Source: Phoronis australis | Lineage: Eukaryota > Phoronida > Phoronidae | Assembly: GCA_002633005.1 (NCBI GenBank) | Contig: NMRA01000595.1 | Coordinates: 173,367-237,366, forward strand | Direction: 5' to 3' | DNA: 64,000 nt | Shown: piece by piece, positions 48,701-55,217 of the stretch | Position numbering within the stretch: position 1 is the first letter of the stretch | How the letters are laid out: the number at the start of each line of letters is the position of its first letter | The notes under the pieces: generated by a model | What the model was told of the DNA's origin: nothing | The model's input: only the letters and a program-made list of their open reading frames with translations | Database searches by the model: none | Program-made: the position numbers and the translations under genes

Positions 48701-50441
48701 TGCAGAAACCACAATAACTTGCAGGATTCAAGTAAATGAAATGCAAACTTTCTAGTTTTTCTCCCAATAAGAAATTGATAAAATATCTCTGTTACACAGT
48801 AAGGTAAGATGGAAATGGGGAGGAAAAAGCACAAAAAACGAAAATCTCAAAATGGAGGATTCACAATAATTTCGTTTTCAAAAAGATTTTGAACTCTCGT
48901 CAATGCCATTGCGACCTAAACGTTGAAATCAAATTACCATGCTCCCACATATTTGTCTTGGAATTGGTTAGGGGAGACCGGGGCTAGTTGGGCCCCGGGG
49001 CTAGTTGGGCCATCGCCCCAAACTCTGCTATTACATGTGCACTTTCAGCCTCAGTCATTTTGAGCAATCATGCGACTTGTACCACTACACTAAAACCACG
49101 CTGGTTGAAGGCGGAGTATTTTTCTTGATCTGACAGGCAACGATTGGATTTTAACCCAGGTGAGCAAATTTTGGAGCTTCACTCGATTCAGTGCTGGCCA
49201 TAAGCGGCCGTGAGCAGTGATGTAAAAATGTTTTGTTCGTGGGTTTTAACAACAGCTTACTCTACAAGACAGGCCATCTGTTTCATCAGATTCCTCAGTG
49301 ATTGATGAGGTAATCACGTGTGTATCATTTAGAGCTGTGGGGCAAGTTGGGCCCTTTGACATGGGGCTAGTACATGTATGGCCAGGGTCCGAACTTGCTC
49401 CGTTCACTTTACTTGATATATCATCAATAAATGGGTTTTTTAGGAAATTTAATGAGTAGTATTAGACCGGCAGCCCAGAGCACTTAGCACCGATGAAGAA
49501 AGGGGTCGAACAAGCCCCGGTTTCCCCTACTACCGTAAAAAAGAATTGAAGCACTGATCAATCTGCCATCAACTTGGCTAACAACAACATTGTGGGCGAG
49601 TAGAACAACCTGTCAAAGTGATGACTGTTGGAATATTCTTTCTTGCTAATTCCATGACTTATGCTGTATATTTGGGGATAACAATCAATTCCATCACGGT
49701 GTGGCTGGGTTTCAGACATCGTTTGTGTCTTACACGTATGTAGGTAGCGAGCAAAATAATAGTACGGTTTAAGATCACCTTTATAGTCACCATGGCATAG
49801 AAATATACGAAACATTTCCAGCTGGTCTTCAACTTATCTTTATCGCAAATGTTATTCGCTGGAAGCGACCTGACACAGTAGCCACGTCAAAACGAAACTG
49901 AATTAAGCCATGAGTGAATCCAAACGGGTGAAACTAGACTGGCATTCCGCCAATCGGTTATTTCGTGACACTTGTTGTTGACTATAATTTTCTTAAAACA
50001 ATATTCTTTCACCGTAACACAGTCATCAAGAATTTTGACTCAGTGGAACAATCGCAAATGGATTATCATTTGCTCAATTTCCTAGATATGGCCGNAATAC
50101 TATAGAAGGCACGCTTACATGCTTAGTAATTCAGTGGTTCTGGACAATTCACTGAATACAATGTATGTATGCGTGTGTGAACAAACGTTTATCACTCAGT
50201 TAAGTTCAAAACAATATAGTGGTATAAACTGGTTTGGAAATTTCCTCATCGAGGCGACAGGAAGTGCCCAAGTCAAGCTTTTTTTGTTTCTAGTCCAACG
50301 CCGGTAAATGGTTTTCAACTTCAAATAAGGAGACGCCAACAACAAACATCGAAACCACAAAGTACAAGAGGAATAGAACAAGTTAAGTAGTCAAAAAGTG
50401 TCAAAGAACATCCAAAGTATTACCGCTTCCTGTACGTCCAT
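5278..50441 (-). CDS. Ankyrin-repeat / trypsin-like serine protease fusion gene (multi-exon model)
   Basis: This is a spliced gene model read by eye. Intact coding exons in transcript order are 50424-50441, 46792-46869, 35592-35693, 30175-30276, 26688-26789, 23204-23305, 22205-22300, 19600-19701, 12910-13011, 12386-12469, 12000-12168, 10801-10983, 6364-6680 and 5278-5667. All have AG acceptors and GT donors. They sum to 1947 bases, exactly 648 codons plus a stop. Domain order is an N-terminal cap, seven or more ankyrin repeats (about residues 7-296), an acidic helical linker (297-352), and a protease domain (about 353-648) with His406 (TNYHVI), Asp454 (LDVALLEL) and Ser551 (GSSGSP). Family knowledge: ankyrin repeats bind proteins, and this triad spacing and motif style match FAM111/HtrA-like peptidases. 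No signal peptide or membrane segment is visible, so the product is probably cytosolic or nuclear. Which array exons are really spliced is unknown. No clear polyadenylation signal follows 5278, so another 3' exon is possible. Confidence 0.72.
5778..5942. mobile_element. Short TA-flanked MITE
   Basis: TA at both sides flanks ends CCGTATTG / CAATACGG, with partial pairing continuing inward (GCGC / GCGCC). The element is 165 bases and lies in the intron between the Asp and Ser protease exons. Confidence 0.5.
6364..6680 (-). CDS. Protease exon 2, catalytic aspartate
   Basis: The exon is 317 bases, phase 1 in (acceptor TTATCTTCAG) and phase 0 out (donor GTAAGC). It has an open frame of 105 full codons. 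FDEVLDVALLELDE carries the catalytic Asp in the usual D-[VI]-A-L-L context. VHLVGHPGGEFKVAEIKR resembles the strand-turn (GHPGG) found before the catalytic serine region in FAM111-like proteases. The intron to the histidine exon is 4.1 kb and contains a TTAA transposon. Confidence 0.75.
7745..7777. repeat. Perfect 15-bp hairpin
   Basis: TGTTCCCACTTGTTT, three T, then its exact complement. It lies in the intron between the His and Asp protease exons. No gene function is evident. Confidence 0.7.
9052..10695. mobile_element. TTAA-flanked DNA transposon in a protease intron
   Basis: TTAA duplications at 9048-9051 and 10696-10699 flank 15-base inverted repeats, AGGAGAATGCCACCC at left and its complement at right with one mismatch. 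The element is 1644 bases, in the intron between the His and Asp protease exons. No transposase is readable. A P2X7-like remnant is seen on minus (about 9455-9540). A Kolobok-like assignment is suggested by the TTAA site and the cargo. Confidence 0.72.
9455..9540 (-). pseudogene. P2X7-ballast-like remnant
   Basis: The minus frame reads SCTGYHFEQEYSDEEILERR followed by REQAQ, with a stop just before it. Y.FE.EYSDEE is the lead-in motif of the P2X7 ballast-like proteins, and the same motif (YMFEPEY) is seen in the element at 33358-35302. The cysteine cluster is not found downstream, so this is a decayed fragment. Confidence 0.4.
10801..10983 (-). CDS. Protease exon 1, catalytic histidine
   Basis: The exon is 183 bases, phase 1 in and phase 1 out (donor GTAAAC). 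An alternative acceptor six bases inside keeps the frame. It encodes residues about 353-413 of the model. The segment VVNISCGNWTASSFLVGKGK then YLLTNYHVIKGE is the N-terminal beta barrel of a trypsin-fold protease, with a G/S-S-FLV strand and the His in NYHVI. FAM111 and HtrA enzymes have the same S/G-F-V...T..HV pattern. The fold call is firm and the subfamily is tentative. Confidence 0.75.
12000..12168 (-). CDS. Acidic helical linker exon
   Basis: The exon is 169 bases, phase 0 in and phase 1 out (donor GTAATA). It encodes NKWEEEKREVDAEVASILDK, then AARVHSPGSDLMKVSVTLSR, then ELRNEDPVLEWNMRPV. The first 25 residues are a charged, probably helical stretch. The rest leads straight into the protease exon, whose acceptor is also phase 1. 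I do not recognise a family. The position suggests a hinge between the ankyrin and protease parts. Confidence 0.65.
12386..12469 (-). CDS. Terminal ankyrin cap exon
   Basis: The exon has 28 codons, phase 0, acceptor TCTCTTACAG and donor GTACGA. It encodes RGRTAIDVVVEGCNMDDARE and then KELKNVLE. GRTAIDV is the start of a last ankyrin repeat, and the charged helix that follows is typical of a C-terminal cap. Confidence 0.72.
12910..13011 (-). CDS. Canonical ankyrin exon 3' of the array
   Basis: The exon has 34 codons, phase 0, acceptor TTAATTCACAG and donor GTAATA. It encodes KSGATSLHVASAHGRIDVVK and then LLLNNGAQVSAIDK. It is the best match to the ankyrin consensus in the window (GATSLH.A...G..DVVKLLL..GA.V). 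It is not part of the 3.5 kb duplication. Confidence 0.82.
13012..17042. other. Intron with no recognised exon
   Basis: This is the intron between unit 1 and the 12.9 kb ankyrin exon. Besides the A-rich tracts it contains a GC-richer block (about 16380-17040) with two overlapping, Pro-rich minus frames that match nothing I know. Confidence 0.45.
13801..14270. repeat. A-rich low-complexity tracts
   Basis: 13801-13867 is almost pure A with scattered T (AAAATAAAA). 14045-14260 is A-rich with AATAATAAT. The first tract follows a more GC-balanced 650-base stretch (13130-13800), so it could be the tail of a retroposed sequence. No retroelement family is recognised. Confidence 0.5.
17043..17223. 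other. Assembly gap 1 (181 N)
   Basis: The bases on both sides are the same: ATACTGAGCCACA ends the left contig and begins the right one. The two contig ends may overlap and the gap may be false or of wrong size. Confidence 0.9.
17328..17488. repeat. Irregular minisatellite of CCCANTTGG
   Basis: Seven copies of CCCANTTGG, mostly extended to TACCCACTTGGTAC or GCCCATTTGGCAG, are spaced 16-42 bases apart. The outer TACC...GGTA halves are complementary, so each copy is a small palindrome. It starts about 100 bases right of the first gap. Low-complexity open frames on both strands (YQVGT repeats) come from it. Confidence 0.7.
18594..18689 (-). pseudogene. Ankyrin exon B of unit 1, donor GT changed to AT
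   Basis: The 32-codon repeat is fully open (WLIDSPLHLSIERGDVKMVE then LLLDNGAKQDDE) and its acceptor is intact. Where the unit 2 copy has AAG then GTAATC, this copy has GAG then ATAATC. No other GT lies at the exon edge. With a normal spliceosome the exon should be skipped, which keeps the frame because it is phase 0. A sequencing error or polymorphism cannot be excluded. Confidence 0.62.
19600..19701 (-). CDS. Ankyrin exon A of unit 1
   Basis: The exon has 34 codons, phase 0, acceptor TTCTTCAG and donor GTAATA. It encodes VTRLLETSVLEYAVSIGNLK and then MVQLLLEQGADPNK. This is the last intact exon of the tandem array before the 3' ankyrin exons at 12.9 and 12.4 kb. Confidence 0.7.
19842..20102 (-). 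other. Open stretch conserved in the tandem units
   Basis: The minus frame reads DWWMKKGTKQTCGRDGNLAT..., followed by QKANAFDAFVFSLFISFK and a donor-like AGG/GTAAGG. It is preceded by a further open 35-40 codons (RVCFRKRRLS...YLYQSPYK). Copies lie at 23414-23701, 26899-27186 and 30385-30672. In units 3 and 4 the upstream part has a stop (YQSP codon changed to TAA). I do not recognise the sequence. Openness may simply reflect the recent duplication. Confidence 0.25.
22205..22300 (-). CDS. Ankyrin exon B of unit 2
   Basis: The exon has 32 codons, phase 0, acceptor TTAATTCACAG and donor GTAATC. It encodes WLNNSPLHWSIRRDDVKMVE and then LLLDNGAKVDDK, a well-formed ankyrin repeat with SPLH in place of TPLH. 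It is the intact partner of the unit 1 exon 18594-18689, whose donor is mutated. Confidence 0.7.
23204..23305 (-). CDS. Ankyrin exon A of unit 2
   Basis: The exon has 34 codons, phase 0, acceptor TTCTTCAG and donor GTAATA. It reads VIRRLGLRALEYTVVTGNRE and then MVQLLIEHGADPNK. It is followed in the transcript, 0.9 kb on, by the intact B exon 22205-22300. This is therefore the only unit with a complete A+B pair. Confidence 0.72.
25175..25411 (+). pseudogene. Cys/Trp-rich exon-like open stretch
   Basis: The frame is open from a TGA at 25172 to a TAG at 25409 without an ATG. It includes IHYDPNWYCAAAGKNWYQTG and then KWEHANWAEFRRCKN. The spacing C..G.W......F..C resembles the hormone-receptor (HRM) module of secretin/adhesion GPCRs, but this is a loose resemblance. 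In unit 4 (about 28665-28900) and unit 5 (about 32150-32390) the same stretch has extra A bases and stop codons, so it is dead there and probably a relic here. Confidence 0.3.
26688..26789 (-). CDS. Ankyrin exon A of unit 3
   Basis: The exon has 34 codons, phase 0, acceptor TTCTTTAG and donor GTAATA. It reads VSRLFGQNVLEFAISRGKLE and then TVQVLLERGADPNQ. It has the expected ankyrin pattern (L.A...G.L..V..LL..GADPN) and no defects. No second (B) exon accompanies it in this unit. Confidence 0.7.
30175..30276 (-). CDS. Ankyrin exon A of unit 4
   Basis: The exon has 34 codons, phase 0, acceptor TTCTTTAG and donor GTAATA. It reads ISRLFGQDVLEYRISRGKLE and ends ERGADPNQ. It is very close to the unit 3 exon, but with Arg in place of the small Ala of the first helix and VPVLSE in place of VQVLLE. 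These changes would weaken the helix pair. The exon is open but may be drifting. Confidence 0.6.
31643..31831 (+). other. Lys-rich open stretch in a repeat shared by all units
   Basis: It reads LGETLRNLYYFFEILKKSSK, then REDFYTAANLKVIKTLAAYT. Related copies are in every unit (about 21085, 24690, 28175) and, more diverged, at 45775-45876. The pattern L..TLR..Y......K...Y....L..I...L recalls the N-terminal core-binding part of Crypton-type tyrosine recombinases. No recombinase catalytic region is present. Very tentative. Confidence 0.22.
33622..34722 (+). pseudogene. THAP-domain transposase remnant
   Basis: The frame opens at 33622 with MPHCCYVPGC...FHRFPMDDTLRRTW, the N-terminal half of a C2CH THAP zinc finger. 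The second half (CGKHFLPSDY...LLKKDAIPSVL) is in the next frame, so a one-base-type frameshift lies between about 33759 and 33795. The second frame runs through a Ser-rich linker and CQVCGEGV.. to GVLFTGNTF. A second shift in the T8 run near 34495 moves the reading to FFSKTTFNNIQNSYLIPVVN, typical of THAP-linked transposases. The reading stops at 34722, just past the junction with the opposite gene, with the catalytic region missing. Homopolymer sequencing error could explain the second shift but not the missing core. Confidence 0.72.
34692..34968 (-). pseudogene. P2X7 ballast-domain-like ORF, 3' truncated
   Basis: An ATG at 34968 (MAGVGDPYHSDSS) opens a frame with an acidic Ser-rich leader, then GGYMFEPEYNEAEY, and then SWCKCTVC..MPTSIECLCC. 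The order Y.FEPEY, W-C-x-C-x2-C, MPT, CC matches the Cys-rich cytosolic ballast region of P2X7 receptors and the many invertebrate P2X7-like proteins lacking a channel. The reading ends where transposase sequence from the other strand begins. It is probably a second gene carried by the transposon. No ion-channel part is present. Confidence 0.6.
35592..35693 (-). CDS. Ankyrin exon A of unit 5
   Basis: The exon has 34 codons, phase 0, acceptor TTCTTCAG and donor GTAATA. It encodes VHRPIKTIAHVIEGSFRERE, then LLKLLFEPGADPNK. It is the most divergent of the five A exons. The loop and first helix (A.. G) are poorly conserved and GADPNK is kept. It lies just 3' (in transcript sense) of the TTAA transposon inserted in this unit. 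The frame is open and the splice sites are intact. Confidence 0.6.
36670..36710. repeat. (TA)n microsatellite
   Basis: About 20 TA copies run into the gap. True length is unknown. Confidence 0.95.
36711..37553. other. Assembly gap 2 (843 N)
   Basis: The gap directly follows a (TA)n tract at 36670-36710, a sufficient reason for the assembly break. It lies in the intron upstream (in transcript sense) of unit 5 exon A and could hide one ankyrin exon. Confidence 0.95.
37813..38545. repeat. Older duplicated block, copy 1
   Basis: The block begins GCAGCAACTATCCAACAATT and is collinear with 39913-40654, sharing ACTGTACCTCTCTCCTAATG and GGCACATCTAGATCCCAAAT. It is clearly more diverged than the 3.5 kb units. 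It ends in the decayed ankyrin exon 38466-38543. Confidence 0.75.
38466..38543 (-). pseudogene. Decayed, shortened ankyrin exon
   Basis: This is a sister copy of the 40560-40652 exon. It reads 26 codons (TLMNGHVDVVKHLFDYGVNQ). Compared with the sister, five residues are missing at the start of the repeat, removing most of the TPLH-like turn. The donor carries the same GT to TT change. The acceptor GGACAG has no good pyrimidine tract. It is probably not used. Confidence 0.6.
39913..40654. repeat. Older duplicated block, copy 2
   Basis: This is the partner of 37813-38545, offset by about 2.1 kb. It carries the decayed ankyrin exon 40560-40652. The 1.3 kb between the blocks holds nothing I recognise. 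Confidence 0.75.
40560..40652 (-). pseudogene. Decayed ankyrin exon with lost donor
   Basis: A 31-codon ankyrin repeat is readable (APPLYTSTNDHIDVVNLLLDYG). Its acceptor, CCCAG, is in phase 0. Where intact array exons read AAG then GTAATC, this one reads GTT then TTAATC, so the aligned donor GT has become TT. A GT three bases upstream (GTTTTA) is a poor donor. The copy at 38466-38543 shows the same change, so the donor was probably lost before the two were duplicated. It could still be used as a weak exon. Confidence 0.6.
40726..40890. mobile_element. Foldback MITE (long palindrome)
   Basis: The two halves are near-perfect inverted copies. ATAGATTATTACATG is at the left and its complement at the right, and a core of TTATCTAGAGCCCGAGTGGA...TTTTGGAGAA pairs with its complement. 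The short spacer has its own small palindrome (CGAGGGGCGTTAGCCCCGAG). It sits about 75 bases beyond the decayed ankyrin exon 40560-40652. Confidence 0.75.
42928..43080. mobile_element. GC-rich MITE with CAGTGGCGGAT / ATCCGCCCCT ends
   Basis: The left end AGTGGCGGATTTAAGG and the right end CCTGGATCCGCCCCT are imperfect inverted repeats of about 15 bases. The style resembles a hAT MITE but I could not find a target duplication. A C-rich stretch directly before it (42770-42925) may be part of the same or another element. Confidence 0.45.
45480..45900. repeat. Diverged full-length copy of the unit-borne dispersed repeat
   Basis: The first part matches 19016-19110 (CGACGG.ATTTTT..ATTGTAC.CGTCTTTTTGG). 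The later part matches 21085-21200 (GACGAGACATTA.GAAAT). Each unit thus carries two truncated copies of an element seen more completely here. This is an interspersed repeat, class unknown. Confidence 0.55.
45870..46160. repeat. Imperfect tandem duplication of about 180 bases
   Basis: Two copies of a sequence containing GAAAC(G/A)AAA.(C/G)GAGAAAA.CA and GGCTTTTGTGATAG.GATTGTCAAAAA, each ending in CATCA.(A)CAAA(T/C)..AATAAAA. The polyadenylation-like ends suggest tailing of the adjoining dispersed repeat. Confidence 0.5.
46792..46869 (-). CDS. Ankyrin N-terminal cap exon
   Basis: This is a 26-codon exon, phase 0 at both ends, with acceptor TTGTTACAG and donor GTAAGT. It encodes LFRAVGGGEVDEVRWLLRQG followed by VHVNYH. 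That is the second helix pair of an ankyrin repeat (A..GE.DEVRWLL..G..VN) and typical of the first, truncated repeat of an ankyrin domain. It follows the six-codon start exon at 50424-50441. Confidence 0.75.
48060..48620. repeat. Degenerate inverted sub-repeats
   Basis: The left half has repeated short units such as CAGGACAGAAAATTTAA, CAAGACAGAAAATT and AGGACCTAGAATTTATCA. The right half has their complements (AAATTTTGGTCCT, TCCTGGCGTGATAAATT). The whole is a loose foldback of 17-20 base units, perhaps a decayed transposon. Lies in intron 1 of the ankyrin-protease gene. Confidence 0.4.
48971..49527. mobile_element. TA-flanked MITE with GGGG[AG]ACCGGGGC ends
   Basis: The left end GGGGAGACCGGGGCTAGTTG pairs with the right end, whose complement reads GGGGAAACCGGGGCTTGTTC, extending to GGGCCCC/GACCCC. 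TA lies at each border. The motif GGGCTAGTTGGGCC recurs inside. Probably a Tc1/mariner-style non-autonomous element of 557 bases, in the first intron of the ankyrin-protease gene. Confidence 0.6.
50424..50441 (-). CDS. First coding exon of the ankyrin-protease gene (MDVQEA)
   Basis: The exon holds an ATG with A at -3 and G at +4, six codons (MDVQEA), and then the donor GTAATA, ending in phase 0. The next acceptor, 3.6 kb away, is also phase 0 and continues LFRAVGGG. Together they give the usual start of an ankyrin protein (MDVQEALFRAV.. EVDEVRWLL). The donor GTAATA is the same type used by most ankyrin exons of this gene. The exon is very short, so the call rests on the phase match and on how well the joined peptide reads. 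Confidence 0.6.
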
Positions 50442-52761
50442 ACTCGCTGCCAAAATGCAACGAACTGGATTCGGCTTACTGTAAGGGTTTTTCCAAAGTG
50501 CTTTTGATAGGTTTTCAAATTAGGTCATTACATGTATGTTTCCATTTCTATCCGCTAGGGGATTCACGTCAGTGTCGACCGTGAAGGGACCAGGCAAAAA
50601 GAATACTCGGAACGTTGAGGTAAGACTGTTATCCAGGGGTACTGGTGTAAGGGACATGACTGATGTGTGTAATTTGCATACCCTTGTCCGGACTGCTCCG
50701 CAGCGAAACCCCGAAAGCCAACTTGTAGGATTCGCGTTTATTACCGAATTCTCTAAATGGATGGTTTTCAATTTTGCAGTTGAACTTCAAGAGAGGGCGT
50801 CATATTTTAACGAGTTTTGTGGTAAACAATAATCCAAAATGGTTGTTACAGCGTGACTGAGAAATTAGACGTATTGATTCGAATAAATTTTTAGTTTTTT
50901 AAAATTTACAACGAAAAGTATACTTTCATGGGAAAACAGTTTCTAGTTTACGAAAGGCTACTATTTCGATCCCATTTATCATGCTAACATCCTAACATGG
51001 AATATTTTTATTGTGGTGACCATGAGTGCCGGGGTAACCATAATTCCCAAGGCGCCGTATTCAGCCCCGGTCGTCGCTGAGCCGCCAACCGGGGGCCTCC
51101 GTGATCATAGGATCTATTTTACACGAGGAGTTAGATGAAATAATACTGAACTACATGTATCTTTGAGTAAGAGTCTTCCACGATACCGAAAAATACACAG
51201 GAAGAATGGTGTGAGAAGAAAATGTCTAGTGCTGACCTGTAGTCAATTAGACCATGTTGGGCGTCCCAATGGCGGAGATAATGAGTACTTATTTTTATTG
51301 TGTTTTGCAGCGAGGGTATTCATTTGCACGGATAAATCCGAACATATTTAAAACGGATGTAGGCCTAAGTCTGCGCTCCGGCCAGGAAGCGAACTTTTAA
51401 TTGAGACTACTTACCGCAATAAAGCATCTTTCAAATTGTTCTTCCCTCGGATGAAAAGTGATTTCTGAACTTGCAAAGAATTGTCAGTTCATTATTTGTT
51501 GAGACTTCGCTCCGCACATAACTTGACACATTGTGACATGGTTCATATGAATCAATAATAAATTGTAAGCTCTGTCGAGCCCTTGGCATCATATCCACGT
51601 TGATTAAGAAACAATGAAAGGCGTATTTCACAATGGTACTGTAAGTGCTCTAAATAAAAAAATGTTTGTTGCCAGGCAGACGAAATAGCTACCACATGCC
51701 GAAGAATCCCAACACAGAGATTCCGTGCCTTTCGGTATTGCCCCGACTCTTGTGGCAAATGGCAAATACACTACTATAAGCTAAATCGTTAAACTGAAAA
51801 CGTGCACTTACAAAAACTGACTGACTTTTGACTAACTGTTAACGTGAACGAAGCCTTACTAGTTTTTGAACGACCACTCGGGAGACCCTATCCCTGAAAA
51901 TTTTTAATACCTCGTGTCTCCAGAAGTGGCGCCATGGGCAATTATTCAACAAATTTTCCTATATGAATACATACATTGTGCATTCGCTGCCGGCCTCTGT
52001 CGTTTATGCCTATGAGCGTACATGTATGTAACAAAAATCTTAATGCTCTTCATTGATTGAGAAAGGGTGAGTTAAGACCACTGTCATTATAACTGGGATC
52101 AGTTTCAAAAAAGTTTTTCTGTCTTAACCTAGCCCGAATTTGATTTTAACTTAAACAAATTTTTGGTCTAAGTCTTAGTCGGTTATCATGAAACGTGTCC
52201 CTGGACTCATGCTCTTCCTTCCTTACATTCATGTTTAGAAGGACGTAGGCCTACAGTACAGTTCATTATTGCTTACAGGCCAATTGCACTGCTCCGACCG
52301 GATTTCCAAACGTGTTTTACTATAACCAATTTTAATTCAAACAAACGGTAGCAATTCAACAACATTGCCTTGGAAGAGTAATACACTTGAGAGTAAAATA
52401 TTTTGGACATGGTTTACAGTTGCATGCCTCCGTCTACCATTCGGTAGGTTACGTACACTGTTGGCCATCTTATTGAAGAACGTTAACTTAAAATCAATTA
52501 CGTACCAGAGAAACTAGGCTGTGTCAACCAGTAAAAATGCACATTTTCTGACCGAAGAAAGATTAGTGACTTCAAAAAGCACACATTATATTTACGCGAT
52601 ATTGTTATTCTATTTTGGTCAACCCTCAAAGTCAAATTTTCATTTCTAATAAAGGTACAATTATAGCACATGACACCTGATTAGGCTTAGCGCCAAGCAT
52701 GAAATCACTAAATTATAAACGAGTATCGACGAACTTACTAAAAAACAGAAAAAAGATAAAC

Positions 52762-52788
52762 AGGAGATAAGTTGCCAACTTATCTCCT
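52762..52788. repeat. Perfect 13-bp palindrome
   Basis: AGGAGATAAGTTG, one C, then the exact complement. It lies in the intergenic stretch between the two divergent genes. Confidence 0.65.
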
Positions 52789-55135
52789 AGTAGGCTAAAC
52801 GCGTTGAATGTGGGGATCGCGTTTGTAAACCAATACGCCTTTTTAGCATACGAGTTTCAAAGTCAAGAAACGAACTACAACTAGGGCAACTAGGGACCAA
52901 CATGACTGTTTTTCTAAAATGGAAAAGTAAATTATACCCGTCTTTGAAATTTTAACACCGGTGACGATTTTAAGGAATTAGCGAGTAGGCTTTCTTCAGC
53001 ATCGTGGCTAGCGCACGTGCATTAATGTGTGAACCGGTTAGAACGGTTTAGTCACAGTCTGGCTTAGGCTGGCTTTGGAGTAAACCACAAATTTTAGCGT
53101 AGATTTTGTCTCATGACACGTTTCATTACCTTATGAGAAGTGTGTGCACTTGATATATAACATTACAAAAACATAGATTCAAAACGGTTTTGGGGGGAGC
53201 GGGATAATTTAGTAGAATTTGTAGATATTGTTAACAAATCACTAATTCTTTATTCACGACATTTGAATAACAAACTATTTGCACCACCGAGCCTTCTGTG
53301 GCCGACTGCCGTTAGTGTACAATTGCAATCGGTAGGTGGCGCGAATTAGATACGGAACAAGCCTTATCAGCGTTTATATCTGAGCAGTCGGGGAACATAA
53401 CACAAGACGCTTATCAGACGTATTTGCTGCGAGGACGTGATCACATTCACTGGATTTTAGTTAGGGCGCACACTGAGAACAAGTGAGCTCAATGAACGGC
53501 AGTGTATTTCGGACAATGACAAGACAGTGATTTGTGGTGAGCCACAAGTTCAACAGCGTTCTGTTACTTGTGTATTATAGACTCGTCGGGTTAAGCGGTC
53601 AACGTTTCAGCTATTTTTAGAAATGACAAGGTCTTCCACATTCACTAGGCACAAAGCGGAATTCCTGGATGAGGACTGGACATGATACGTCAACTGGAAT
53701 ATGATACTGTTGCGAATGAAGGTTGCATTTTAATGCACCGAACACCTTGTGGGGATTCGGTTTAGAAAGAAGCTCAATACAAGGCCAATGAGTAACAAGT
53801 AGGTCACAACAGTCGTATTGACTTTGAATATTTAGTGAATTGCTCGTTGTGGATTGGGTAGGCCTACTCCTATAAAAGAGGCCATGGTATGACATGTTCG
53901 GGTCATAATAATCAGTTGGGTGATTTTTCGCGACGCATTCCCTTAGATAATGCCTTTCCCGACAACTTTTTTTTTGTAGAGGTACGGCAGTGTTCCGTTT
54001 GAACTCCCTACGAAGAGTTTACGTTGACGGTTCTAGCAAAATTTCTCTGAACTTGAAATTACCCAAGATCGCACATGGAGTTAAGTTCTTTAGTGCAGTG
54101 CACTTCTTTATGAACCTGGACGTGATTATTTGCCGGAGTAAACTTGTCAAGTTTACTCAGATACATTGTTAGTTCAGACATTTGCAATCCTGAGATCAAG
54201 CTGAATGCCAAGTTCAAACACACAGGATTATACCTTTGTCTGTCCTGCAGGTCTGTGGCTTTTGTGGAAAACCCGGGTACCGTCCAAAAACGAGCTTTTG
54301 ATTTTTACCACTGGTACACTTAAACGGTATAAAATTGGTCTTGATACTGTTCATCGCTCAGTTGAGAACTGAATGATGATCATTCATTATTACATTAGAC
54401 CATGCTCAGTGCATAAAATGACACACCGACTAAGTCTTATCTCAAGGCAATAGGAGACTGTCAGTCCTTTTGAAGCCCTAGCATCACCTCAGTGATTACA
54501 CGAAAGGGTTACTTTTTCATAGGGTCTACCTGCTAATGAGTCGCTGTTCTAGTTAATCTTGCAATGAATGGGATTCCTCATGTGTTAGCGTCACCCTGGC
54601 CGAAAATGTCGGTGATTATTCCCAGCGCAATGAGTTGACATCAAATGGCATCATCGCGTATGGGTTTGCAATTTATTGTATGTGTTGAAGCACGCTTGCA
54701 ATACATGGTTGCATGCACCAGTGCGTTTGTAAGCATACAGCTAATGCCAATCAGAATGTCGCTAGTTTGTAGAAAGTTTAGTTCATTTCAAAAATAATCA
54801 TGATAAGTTTCCTATATGTATAAAAGGATGCCTTTTCATAAACAATTTCCCAACGAAAGGTTCTTATTTGCAACTATATACACAACTATGGAAAGGACGG
54901 GTTTATTAATTGTCAACATTTTAAAACTGTTATGGCACTGGTGCACATATTTTTAACAGCAAGATAATCTTCTGGGGACAGTTGCATAAGAAGTTATACG
55001 CCGTATAGCAACAGTGGCGTCACATTATCATGTGTCACGTTGTTATTGTTGAACAATGCTCCTGACGTCATGCAACTTATGCCAGTTTTGATGACCAAAA
55101 GCATGAAAATTTTGAGACATCCAGTTGAGAAAATA

Positions 55136-55217
55136 GATCAAGATTGAGTCGAATACTGGATTAAAAACTTATTAATTTTTGTAAGTTTTTAATCCAGTAT
55201 TCGGCTCATTCTTGATC
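55136..55217. repeat. Perfectly spaced 36-base palindrome arms
   Basis: Arms 55136-55171 and 55182-55217 are complementary with two or three mismatches across a 10-base loop. A 14-base direct repeat, CAGTTTTGATGACC, lies at 55083-55096 and 55217-55230. It could be a small foldback element or a slippage product. Confidence 0.65.
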
